A DNA stretch of 36,704 bases from Sphingobacteriaceae bacterium (GTDB taxonomy: Bacteria > Bacteroidota > Bacteroidia > B-17B0 > Aurantibacillaceae). The position numbers and the translations under genes are program-made. Location of the stretch: positions 1 to 36,704 of the forward strand of contig JAHEYE010000024.1 in assembly GCA_023251695.1 (NCBI GenBank), given 5' to 3'. Position 1 is the stretch's first letter; each line of letters begins with the position of its first letter. Shown one piece after another: positions 25,942-33,560 of the stretch. Below the pieces are notes generated by a model. That model saw only the letters and a program-made list of their open reading frames with translations, did not search any database and was not told where the DNA came from.

Positions 25942-26944
25942 TAATTTGCGTGTAATCGCTTATGCTTAAATCTAAATGTTTTCCTTTTACTTCCGCGCCT
26001 TCGCCAATCATGCTGTTACTAACATTCGCATGAATCAATTTGGCTGCGGGCTGGATGATTGAGTTTTTAATGATGCTTGTATCTATTATGGTGTTTGCGC
26101 CAACACTAACATGCGGCCCCACAATAGAATTTGATATGCGTACGCTATCACCAATAAAGCAGGGCTCAATAATAATACTATTATTTACCTCAACATTTTT
26201 TCCGCGCAAAAATGCTTTACCCTTATCAAATTCTAATACCCGTTGGTTTGTATAAACTGTTGCGTCTTTATTCCCGCAATCCAACCACTCTGTTACTTTA
26301 CCGGGTTCGAATTTTATTCCCTTGGCTTTCATGTTTTCCAAAGCATTGGTTAATTGAAATTCTCCTTTTTCAGTAATATTATTATCCAATAAATACTTGA
26401 GTTCGCTTTTCAAATTATCACCATCTTTGAAATAATAAATTCCTATAATTGCCAAATCACTTACAAAATCAACCGGCTTTTCCACAAAATCTGTAATCAC
26501 TCCTTTGTTATCTAATTTAACGACACCGAACTGACGCGGGTCTTCAATTTTTTGCACCCATATAACACCTTCTTTATTGGTGTCCATTACAAAATCTGCT
26601 TTAAAAAGTGTATCGGCAAAAGCTACAACTGTTTTCCCGGTAATTGATTTTTCGGCACACATGATGGCGTGTGCAGTGCCTAATGCTTTATCCTGATAAT
26701 ATATGCTTCCCCTCGCGCCTTGTCCTTCGGCAATTTTAATAAGATTACTTTCGGTCTCCTTTCCATAATCGCTGCCAATAACAAAAGCAATTTCCTCAAC
26801 TTTTTGTCCACACACTTTTGTAATGTCTTCAACCAGTCGTTGTACAATTGGTTTTCCGCCTACGGGTATGAGCGGCTTGGCCAGCGTTAAGGTATGCGGA
26901 CGCATCCGCTTTCCTTTACCTGCCATTGGAATAATAATACGCAT
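25934..26944 (-). CDS. Sugar-phosphate nucleotidyltransferase with left-handed beta-helix tail
   Basis: A 336-residue RmlA/GlmU-type enzyme. The N-terminal Rossmann-like domain opens with PMAGKGKRMRPHTLTLAKPL, the nucleotide-binding signature of sugar-1-phosphate nucleotidyltransferases, and contains AFADTLF and VEKPVDF. From about residue 235 hexapeptide-type repeats (NNSIIIEPCFIGDSVRIS, NSIVGPHVSVGANTI, NSMIGEGAEVKG) form a probable left-handed beta-helix. It should make an NDP-sugar such as dTDP- or UDP-glucose/GlcNAc from the sugar 1-phosphate; the exact sugar is uncertain. It is the first gene of the minus-strand operon, 17 bases after a predicted transcription start. Confidence 0.9.
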   Translation of the reverse strand: MRIIIPMAGKGKRMRPHTLTLAKPLIPVGGKPIVQRLVEDITKVCGQKVEEIAFVIGSDYGKETESNLIKIAEGQGARGSIYYQDKALGTAHAIMCAEKSITGKTVVAFADTLFKADFVMDTNKEGVIWVQKIEDPRQFGVVKLDNKGVITDFVEKPVDFVSDLAIIGIYYFKDGDNLKSELKYLLDNNITEKGEFQLTNALENMKAKGIKFEPGKVTEWLDCGNKDATVYTNQRVLEFDKGKAFLRGKNVEVNNSIIIEPCFIGDSVRISNSIVGPHVSVGANTIIDTSIIKNSIIQPAAKLIHANVSNSMIGEGAEVKGKHLDLSISDYTQIIV

Positions 26945-26967
26945 AAAATAACTAAATCAATTGATTA

Positions 26968-26975
26968 CAAATTTA
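26968..26975 (-). promoter_or_regulatory. Promoter -7 element (TAAATTTG) of the nucleotidyltransferase operon
   Basis: On the minus strand this reads TAAATTTG, a perfect TAnnTTTG match, 24 bases before the nucleotidyltransferase ATG in the 55-base gap after truB. It would start the nucleotidyltransferase-TPR-DUF4292-EnvC operon. Confidence 0.55.
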
Positions 26976-26999
26976 ACAGAATTATCGGGAAAATGAAGG

Positions 27000-27704
27000 C
27001 TAATATTCGTTAAACGCTTCTAAAAAAACCATCGGTTCAAGGGCTTCCTTCACATCAAAATCACCTATTTTTGTACGGCACAATTTTGTGAGGTGAGCGC
27101 CACTATTAAGAGCTAATCCAAGGTCGCGGGCAATGCTGCGAATATAGGTTCCTTTAGAGCATACGATACTAAAATCAATTTCAGGCAATTCAAATCGTGT
27201 AATTTCAAACTTAATAATTTCTATTGGGCGTGATTTTAATTCGGCAGTACCGCCATCACGCGCAATATCATAAGCGCGCTTTCCGTTTACCATAACCGCA
27301 CTGAATAATGGCGGAACCTGTTCTTGTTTTCCGATGAAACTTTTTACAGCATCAGAAATTAATTGCTCTGTAATGTGTTCAGTAGGAAAAGTTTTATCAA
27401 TTGGTTTTTCCAAATCATAACAAGGCGTTGTGGCACCAATAAAAAATGTTCCGGTGTACTCTTTTTTTAAATCTTGAAAACTTTGAATTTCTTTTGTTTT
27501 TTTCCCCGTGCAAACAATTAATAATCCCGTAGCCAAAGGGTCCAAGGTTCCGGCATGACCGATTTTTAAATGAACATGTTTTCCATCAATCAATAATGAA
27601 TTGTGTTTTTTTAATCCGTGTTTTAATTTGTTTACCGCCTGAAAGGAAGTCCAACCCAAGGGTTTATTAATGAGTAGTATTTCGCCCTGATAAAAATTGC
27701 GCAT
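27000..27704 (-). CDS. truB: tRNA pseudouridine(55) synthase TruB
   Basis: Converts uridine 55 in the T-arm of tRNAs to pseudouridine. It is 234 residues from the ATG at 27704 (an in-frame GTG one codon upstream is less likely). The catalytic Asp55 sits in KIGHAGTLDPLATGLL, and VNGKRAYDIARDGG and CSKGTYIRSIARDLG are standard TruB blocks. It is short of the bacterial average because the C-terminal PUA-like region is reduced or absent. Its ATG overlaps the uppP stop as TGATG, so the two are coupled. Confidence 0.96.
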   Translation of the reverse strand: MRNFYQGEILLINKPLGWTSFQAVNKLKHGLKKHNSLLIDGKHVHLKIGHAGTLDPLATGLLIVCTGKKTKEIQSFQDLKKEYTGTFFIGATTPCYDLEKPIDKTFPTEHITEQLISDAVKSFIGKQEQVPPLFSAVMVNGKRAYDIARDGGTAELKSRPIEIIKFEITRFELPEIDFSIVCSKGTYIRSIARDLGLALNSGAHLTKLCRTKIGDFDVKEALEPMVFLEAFNEY

Positions 27705-28498
27705 CACACAATAGTTAAAGGAATATTCATTAAGAAAAGAATAATTAGAATGCCTCCTATAATAATTCTATACCATCCAAAAACTTTAAATCCATTCTTG
27801 TTCAGCATGCCGATAAAAAATTTTATGGCTAAAATGGCCACTATAAATGCAATCACGTTTCCAAAGATCAGCAATGAAATTTCATGCGAATCCAGTGTCA
27901 ATCCTTCTTTATAAAAATCAAGCAATTTTTTAGCAGTAGCAGCAAACATGGTTGGAACGGCCAGGAAAAAAGAAAATTCTGCTGCATTTTTTCTCGTTAA
28001 TTTTTGCGTCATACCACCAATAATAGTTGCGCCGCTTCTGCTAATGCCCGGAAACAAAGCAATGCACTGAAAAGCGCCAATTTTTAAAGCTTTTAACAGC
28101 GTAATGTCTTCTTCCTTTTCAAGTGCATTTCCTGAAAACCATTTATCAACAAATAATAAAATAACACCTCCGAAAAATAATGCGATGGCAACACCGAAAA
28201 CATTTTCTAGTGCCGAATCAATATAATCGCCTAATAAAAATCCCGCAATAGCTGCGGGAATAAAAGCAATAATTAATTTAAGGTAAAAATTTACTGACTT
28301 TAAAAAGCGTTTAAAATAAATCACCACAACCGATAAAATAGCTCCAAGCTGAATGGCTACTGTAAATAGTTTTACAAAAGGGGTGGCCTTTACACCTAAA
28401 AGAGCTGTCGCAATCATCATGTGACCTGTTGAAGAAACAGGTAAAAACTCTGTCAGGCCTTCAACAAGCGCAATAATAAAAGCTTCAAGAAATGACAT
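27704..28498 (-). CDS. uppP: Undecaprenyl-diphosphate phosphatase (BacA type)
   Basis: Dephosphorylates undecaprenyl diphosphate to recycle the lipid carrier and confers bacitracin tolerance. It is a 264-residue polytopic inner-membrane protein with the two family motifs: EGLTEFLPVSSTGH (Glu17, His26) and PGISRSGATI. It is the middle gene of DUF3098-uppP-truB, a typical Bacteroidota arrangement, and is coupled to truB by a 1-base overlap. It completes the carrier cycle begun by dxs and uppS elsewhere in the window. Confidence 0.97.
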   Translation of the reverse strand: MSFLEAFIIALVEGLTEFLPVSSTGHMMIATALLGVKATPFVKLFTVAIQLGAILSVVVIYFKRFLKSVNFYLKLIIAFIPAAIAGFLLGDYIDSALENVFGVAIALFFGGVILLFVDKWFSGNALEKEEDITLLKALKIGAFQCIALFPGISRSGATIIGGMTQKLTRKNAAEFSFFLAVPTMFAATAKKLLDFYKEGLTLDSHEISLLIFGNVIAFIVAILAIKFFIGMLNKNGFKVFGWYRIIIGGILIILFLMNIPLTIV

Positions 28499-28511
28499 GT
28501 TTTTTTAGTGG

Positions 28512-28748
28512 TTATTTCGATGGTTCCTGATTTTGTTTAGGCCTCCACATTATTCCAACGATAATGGTAACAAATCCTAAAACGCACACCATTGGTGCAA
28601 CAGTAATACGGCGGGCATCAAAAATGGCGGGATTAAAAACATTAGGATCTTCACTACCCCCACCCATCATTAACAAATACCCCAATACGATTAGCCCTAA
28701 TCCTGCCAGGAAAATCAGATAATTTTGCTTCGAAAAAGTTGATTTCAT
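28512..28748 (-). CDS. DUF3098 family small membrane protein
   Basis: A 78-residue protein with two predicted membrane segments (LIFLAGLGLIVLGYLLMMGG and MVCVLGFVTIIVGIMW) joined by the conserved GGGSEDPNVFNPAIFDARRI loop of DUF3098. The ATG at 28748 is used. A TTG three codons upstream (28757) would lie inside the promoter element and is rejected. It sits 13 bases ahead of uppP; in Bacteroidota such genes usually lie between ftsX and uppP. The function is unknown. Confidence 0.88.
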   Translation of the reverse strand: MKSTFSKQNYLIFLAGLGLIVLGYLLMMGGGSEDPNVFNPAIFDARRITVAPMVCVLGFVTIIVGIMWRPKQNQEPSK

Positions 28749-28754
28749 ACCCCG

Positions 28755-28762
28755 CAAATCTA
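28755..28762 (-). promoter_or_regulatory. Promoter -7 element (TAGATTTG) of DUF3098-uppP-truB
   Basis: On the minus strand this reads TAGATTTG, a perfect TAnnTTTG match with 6 bases between it and the ATG at 28748. A CTTG about 21 bases further upstream could be the -33 box. The predicted transcription start coincides with the ATG. Confidence 0.6.
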
Positions 28763-28853
28763 CTAAAATTATTGGCTTAAATCACAAGGCTTTTACGTTA
28801 AATTTTCGTAATATTGCTATTTACATTTTCCTTTTAAAAGGGCATCCATTTTT

Positions 28854-29942
28854 ATGTCAAAAGTCGCATTAATTACAGGAGTAACGGGTCAGGACGGCGC
28901 CTATTTAGCCGAATTTTTATTAGATAAGGGTTACCATGTGCATGGTGTTAAGCGTCGCAGTTCGCTTTTTAATACCGATAGGATTGATCACCTATATCAG
29001 GATCTGCATGAGAAGAACGTACAATTTAAGTTACATTATGGCGATTTAACCGACAGCACGAATCTTATACGTATTATTCAGGAAGTACAGCCTGATGAAA
29101 TTTATAATCTTGCTGCGCAATCACATGTAAAGGTAAGTTTTGAAACTCCCGAATATACAGCCAATGCGGACGCTATTGGTGCATTAAGAATTTTAGAGGC
29201 CATCCGTATTTTACGGTTGGAAAAGAAAACGCGTTTTTACCAGGCGGGAACTTCGGAAATGTTCGGTTTAGTTCAGGAAGTTCCACAAAAAGAAACAACG
29301 CCGTTTTATCCACGAAGCCCTTATGGTGTAGCTAAGGTTTACGCTTATTGGATAACTAAAAATTACCGTGAAGCTTATGGCATGTTCGCTTGTAACGGAA
29401 TTTTATTTAATCATGAAAGCCCGATAAGAGGCGAAACTTTTGTAACACGTAAGATCACAAGAGCAGCTGCAAAAATAAGTCTGGGCATGCAGGAGAAATT
29501 ATTTTTAGGGAATCTGGATGCAGAACGCGACTGGGGGCATGCACAGGATTACGTTGAGGGTATGTGGATGATGATGCAGCAAAAAACAGCAGATGATTAT
29601 ATTTTAGCAACCGGAATAAAAATTTCAGTACGAAAGTTTGTTGAGATGTCGTTTGCAGAAGTTGGTATTACTATTGAGTGGAAAGGTAAAGACGCAAACG
29701 AAAAAGGCCATAACAAAGCTACAGGAAAGATTGTCGTGGAGATTGATGAAAAATATTACCGTCCTGCTGAAGTTGATTTACTTGTCGGAGATCCCTCTAA
29801 AGCAAAAAAAGTTTTGGGATGGGAACCAAAACGTAACGTTGCGCAACTCTGCAAAGAAATGGTGGCAAGCGACCTCGAGTTATTCAAGCGCGATAAATAT
29901 TTGATTGAGGGCGGACATAAAGTTTTAAACTATAAAGAATAG
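28854..29942 (+). CDS. gmd: GDP-mannose 4,6-dehydratase
   Basis: Converts GDP-D-mannose to GDP-4-keto-6-deoxy-D-mannose in the cytoplasm, the first committed step to GDP-L-fucose. It is 362 residues of extended SDR type: the nucleotide-binding GVTGQDGAYLAEFLLDKGY at the N-terminus, KRRSSLFNTDRIDHLY, the catalytic GTSEMFG block, and SPYGVAKVYAYW with the Tyr-x3-Lys. The next gene encodes the second enzyme of the same pathway, starting 4 bases after this stop. Upstream is the divergent DUF3098 gene. A TAATATTG at 28809-28816 is a near-match to the promoter consensus. Confidence 0.96.
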   Translation: MSKVALITGVTGQDGAYLAEFLLDKGYHVHGVKRRSSLFNTDRIDHLYQDLHEKNVQFKLHYGDLTDSTNLIRIIQEVQPDEIYNLAAQSHVKVSFETPEYTANADAIGALRILEAIRILRLEKKTRFYQAGTSEMFGLVQEVPQKETTPFYPRSPYGVAKVYAYWITKNYREAYGMFACNGILFNHESPIRGETFVTRKITRAAAKISLGMQEKLFLGNLDAERDWGHAQDYVEGMWMMMQQKTADDYILATGIKISVRKFVEMSFAEVGITIEWKGKDANEKGHNKATGKIVVEIDEKYYRPAEVDLLVGDPSKAKKVLGWEPKRNVAQLCKEMVASDLELFKRDKYLIEGGHKVLNYKE

Positions 29943-29946
29943 CCTG

Positions 29947-30888
29947 TTGGAGTTTTCTTCTAAAATATATATTGCCGGTCACAGGGGAATGGTTGGTTCA
30001 GCCATTTTACGCAATTTACAAAAACAAGGATTTACTAATATCATCACAAGAACTTCGGCTGAATTAGATTTAAGAAAGCAACAAGCTGTTGAAGGCTTTT
30101 TTGCTAAAGAAAAACCGGAATATGTTTTTTTGGCGGCAGCTAAAGTGGGCGGTATTCACGCAAATAATACTTATCGTGCCGATTTTATTTATGAAAATAT
30201 AATGATTCAAAACAATGTGATTCATTCTGCATTTGTAAATAAAGTCAAAAAATTAATGTTTCTTGGCTCTTCCTGCATTTATCCGAAACTGGCACCGCAA
30301 CCTTTAAAAGAAGAATATTTATTGTCGGGCTATCTGGAAGACACCAACGAGCCTTATGCTATTGCTAAAATTGCCGGTATAAAACTTTGTGAATCGTATA
30401 AACGGCAGTATGGTTGTGATTTTATAGCCGTGATGCCAACAAATCTTTACGGCCCTAATGATAATTACAATTTGAATAATTCACACGTTCTCCCTGCCTT
30501 GATCCGGAAATTTCACGACGCCAAAGAAACTAATGCTCCTCATATTGAGATGTGGGGAACCGGAAAAGCGATGCGTGAGTTTTTACATTCGGATGATATG
30601 GCAGATGCCTGTGTTTACCTGATGAAAAAATACAGCGGACAAAAAATAGTAAATATTGGTACAGGCACCGATTTAACTATTAATGATCTCGCTTTGCTTA
30701 TCAAAAAAATTGTTGGTTATGCCGGAGATATTAAGCATGATTTATCAAAACCTGATGGTACTCCGCGGAAATTAATGGATGTGGGTTTTTTGCACGGCCT
30801 TGGCTGGAAACACAAAATTGATCTTGAGTCCGGAATAAAAATGGTTTACGAAGATTTCAGGAAAAAAGAGGGAGTTAAGGTTTGGTAA
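29947..30888 (+). CDS. fcl: GDP-L-fucose synthase
   Basis: The bifunctional epimerase-reductase that turns GDP-4-keto-6-deoxymannose into GDP-L-fucose. It is 313 residues, the usual size, starting at TTG 29947 (no ATG or GTG nearby; the NADP-binding IYIAGHRGMVGSAI follows at once). Other family blocks are FLGSSCIYPK and the catalytic NEPYAIAKIAGIK (Tyr-x3-Lys), followed by MPTNLYGPNDNYN. It is co-transcribed with gmd. Fucose supplied here would go to surface glycans; the Wzi-like and phosphoglycosyltransferase genes that follow fit that. Confidence 0.95.
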   Translation: MEFSSKIYIAGHRGMVGSAILRNLQKQGFTNIITRTSAELDLRKQQAVEGFFAKEKPEYVFLAAAKVGGIHANNTYRADFIYENIMIQNNVIHSAFVNKVKKLMFLGSSCIYPKLAPQPLKEEYLLSGYLEDTNEPYAIAKIAGIKLCESYKRQYGCDFIAVMPTNLYGPNDNYNLNNSHVLPALIRKFHDAKETNAPHIEMWGTGKAMREFLHSDDMADACVYLMKKYSGQKIVNIGTGTDLTINDLALLIKKIVGYAGDIKHDLSKPDGTPRKLMDVGFLHGLGWKHKIDLESGIKMVYEDFRKKEGVKVW

Positions 30889-30917
30889 CTGTTAGATTAA
30901 ATTTTATATTATTATTT

Positions 30918-32471
30918 TTGAAATCATCCGGCTTAATATTTAGACTTTCGTTTTCAATTCTGTTTTTTACATTTTATGCTTCCAAAGCTCAGTTTTACAA
31001 TTTACCAAACGATTATTCTTTTTCCCTTTTAACAGAAAGAGGCCTGGCGCTGAAAGATTCTTCTGTACACTCCTCCGTAAAACCTTATATCCCTTTTTAC
31101 TCCGGAAAATATAAACACATTGCTGATACACACGCTGTTTTTAAATTCATTACTGAAGACCCTTTTTTGGATAGGGTTTTTCGTACACATCTTATTCTGG
31201 TTAACTCACAAGAAAAAAAATTTAATCTAAAGGTCGACCCGCTCCTGAATTTTGAGGTGGGACGCGATACCGAAGACACTTTGCAACGCCGGTTATATAC
31301 AAATACCCGCGGATTTATTGCCAGCGGCACAATTGGAAAAGATTTTTATTTTGAAACCATGCTGGCCGAAAACCAATCCATATTCCCGAATTATATCGAG
31401 ACTTACAACCGCGCAACGGGTATAGTACCGGGGCAAGGCCGCTGGAAAACATTTAAGTCACGGGGTTTCGATTATGCTTTTTCGTCAGGATTTTTTTCTT
31501 ATCAGCCTTGCCGTAACATTAATATACAGGCCGGACATGGTAAACAAAAAATCGGACAAGGTTACCGCTCCTTGTTTTTAAGCGATAATGCCTTTAATTA
31601 TCCTTATGTAAGATTAACACAGCAATATTTTAAGGGTAGAGTTCAATACACCAACATTTATGCGTCCTTAATGAATCTCATTTCGTCCAGCGAAAAAATT
31701 GTTCCCAATACGGAGCGCTTGTTTCAGAAAAAAGCTGCATCATTTCAACACCTCAGTATTAATTTTGCGAAATGGTTTAATCTCGGCTTTTTTCAGGGCA
31801 TGATTTGGCAAGTGGGTGACAAAAACAACGTTCAACATTTCGAATGGCAATATTTTAATCCCGTTATTTATACCAATCTTGGTTTTTACGGGTTAAATAA
31901 TAAAAATAATATTCTGGCGGGTGCCGAACTTAACCTAAAGATCAATAACCACATAAGTTTATATGCGCAAACAATTGTTGACGATCTAAGCAACACAAGG
32001 GTGGTTGGAAATGGTTTTGGATATCAGGCGGGCATAAAATATTTCGACGCTTTTAAAGTGAAAAATTTATTCCTCCAGGCCGAATACAATGAAGTTAGTG
32101 AGAGCGCTTATACAAGCCCCATTACAGATACTTCCAACCAGTCCTATTCGCATTACAACCAAAATATTGCTTATGCCCCGGGAAACGGAAAAGAACTCAC
32201 CGGAATACTGGACTATAAATTTAAACGCATTTGCTTTAATGCACGTTATAGTTACCAGTATGTTACCAACCTAAATAAAGAGTTTTATAACAATCAATAT
32301 GTGAATTTAAGATTAGGGTATACTGTTAATCCTGCTTACAATGCGAATATCAGTATCGGGCTTTTATACCGTATGCAGGATTATTTTGCAGCTGGATTAC
32401 AGGATAACAAAACAGCTTATGTATATTTAAGTTTTAAAACAAATTTATTTAACAGCTATTACGATTTTTAA
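30918..32471 (+). CDS. Wzi-like capsule assembly protein, paralogue 1
   Basis: A protein of about 517 residues resembling the Wzi capsule-assembly beta-barrel family. The preferred start is TTG at 30918, which gives a signal peptide (MKSSGLIFRLSFSILFFTF ... KAQ). A TTG at 30882 in the same frame would overlap fcl by 7 bases and add 12 residues. The body is all-beta in appearance, with the block GHGKQKIGQGYRSLFLSDNAFNYPYVRL that is repeated almost exactly in paralogue 2. Wzi in capsule producers binds the polymer at the outer membrane. Its stop directly abuts the next ATG. Family membership is likely; the glycan is unknown. Confidence 0.82.
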   Translation: MKSSGLIFRLSFSILFFTFYASKAQFYNLPNDYSFSLLTERGLALKDSSVHSSVKPYIPFYSGKYKHIADTHAVFKFITEDPFLDRVFRTHLILVNSQEKKFNLKVDPLLNFEVGRDTEDTLQRRLYTNTRGFIASGTIGKDFYFETMLAENQSIFPNYIETYNRATGIVPGQGRWKTFKSRGFDYAFSSGFFSYQPCRNINIQAGHGKQKIGQGYRSLFLSDNAFNYPYVRLTQQYFKGRVQYTNIYASLMNLISSSEKIVPNTERLFQKKAASFQHLSINFAKWFNLGFFQGMIWQVGDKNNVQHFEWQYFNPVIYTNLGFYGLNNKNNILAGAELNLKINNHISLYAQTIVDDLSNTRVVGNGFGYQAGIKYFDAFKVKNLFLQAEYNEVSESAYTSPITDTSNQSYSHYNQNIAYAPGNGKELTGILDYKFKRICFNARYSYQYVTNLNKEFYNNQYVNLRLGYTVNPAYNANISIGLLYRMQDYFAAGLQDNKTAYVYLSFKTNLFNSYYDF

Positions 32472-33560
32472 ATGATACTACTGATATTAGTTTTTATTAC
32501 CGCTTTTGTTGTAGTGCTCTACTCTACCCCGGCTATTATTAAAGTGGCTATATTAAAAAATTTGATCGATCTCCCCTCTGAAGAACGCAAAATTCACAAG
32601 CGCGCTATTCCAACAATAGGCGGTATCATTATTTATGCCGCGACACTTTTTTCCTTTTCACTTTGGTATAGCATCGAGGACCTGCACGAATATGATTTGA
32701 TTGTGGAATCAGTAAAAGAATTTCAAATTCTTATTGCAACCAGTTTAGTGTTGTTCTTCGTCGGGGTTAAGGACGATATTATTGGAACTGCCCCGGTAAA
32801 AAAATTATTTGCTCATATTGTTGTCGGGCTGATTCTAATCTTAATGGGACACATCAAGATCACGGGATTGCATGGTGTATTTGGTATTGAAGAAATTCCG
32901 GATTGGGGAAGTATTTTCTTGTCACTGTTTACTTATATCGTTGTTGTTAATGCTATGAATTTAATTGACGGGGTAGATGGCTTAGCTGCAGGTGTCGGTT
33001 TTCTGGCTACAGTTTTTTTTGGCACCTGGTTTGTTTTTGCAAACGAATATACCTTAGCTTCATTATCCTTTGCGCTGTCAGGATCACTTTTAGGTTTTTT
33101 AGTTTTTAATTTTTCGCCGGCCAAAATATTTATGGGTGATTCCGGCTCACTGATAATCGGTATGTTTATTTACGTTTTAAGTGCCGAATTGATCGAATAT
33201 CCCGCCGACCGTCTTGACTCTTTTTGGGTAAACGTTTCAAATCCGGTTTTTGCAATTGCGGCTTTAATCTATCCGTTAACAGATACTCTGCGTGTTTTTG
33301 TAATACGTGCTATTAAAGGCCAATCACCATTCTCCGCCGATCGTAATCACTTACATCATCGTTTAATAGATTGCGGTTGTTCGCATGCTAAAACCGTTAT
33401 TATTATTTACCTATTCACTATAGTTACAGTTGGTATTTCTCTTATAAGTTATTACATCAACACCAGCCTGTCATTACTTACCGTAATGGCTTGCAGCGGA
33501 ATATTTATTTTATGGGTGTTAGTTACATACAAAGTAAAAACCAATAAAGTTGAAGGATAA
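32472..33560 (+). CDS. MraY/WecA/TagO-type polyprenyl-phosphate phosphoglycosyltransferase
   Basis: A 362-residue polytopic membrane enzyme that transfers a sugar 1-phosphate from a UDP-sugar to undecaprenyl phosphate, starting synthesis of a lipid-linked glycan. The full motif set is present: VKDDIIG (Asp101, Asp102), NAMNLIDGVDGLAAG (Asp166, Asp169), IFMGDSGS (Asp223) and the NHLHHRL block (His293, 295, 296). The cytoplasmic HLHHR motif and lack of MraY-specific features point to the WecA/TagO/WbpL branch, so O-antigen, teichoic-acid-like or capsular glycan rather than peptidoglycan. It sits between two Wzi-like genes with no gap before it and an 11-base overlap after it. Confidence 0.93.
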   Translation: MILLILVFITAFVVVLYSTPAIIKVAILKNLIDLPSEERKIHKRAIPTIGGIIIYAATLFSFSLWYSIEDLHEYDLIVESVKEFQILIATSLVLFFVGVKDDIIGTAPVKKLFAHIVVGLILILMGHIKITGLHGVFGIEEIPDWGSIFLSLFTYIVVVNAMNLIDGVDGLAAGVGFLATVFFGTWFVFANEYTLASLSFALSGSLLGFLVFNFSPAKIFMGDSGSLIIGMFIYVLSAELIEYPADRLDSFWVNVSNPVFAIAALIYPLTDTLRVFVIRAIKGQSPFSADRNHLHHRLIDCGCSHAKTVIIIYLFTIVTVGISLISYYINTSLSLLTVMACSGIFILWVLVTYKVKTNKVEG

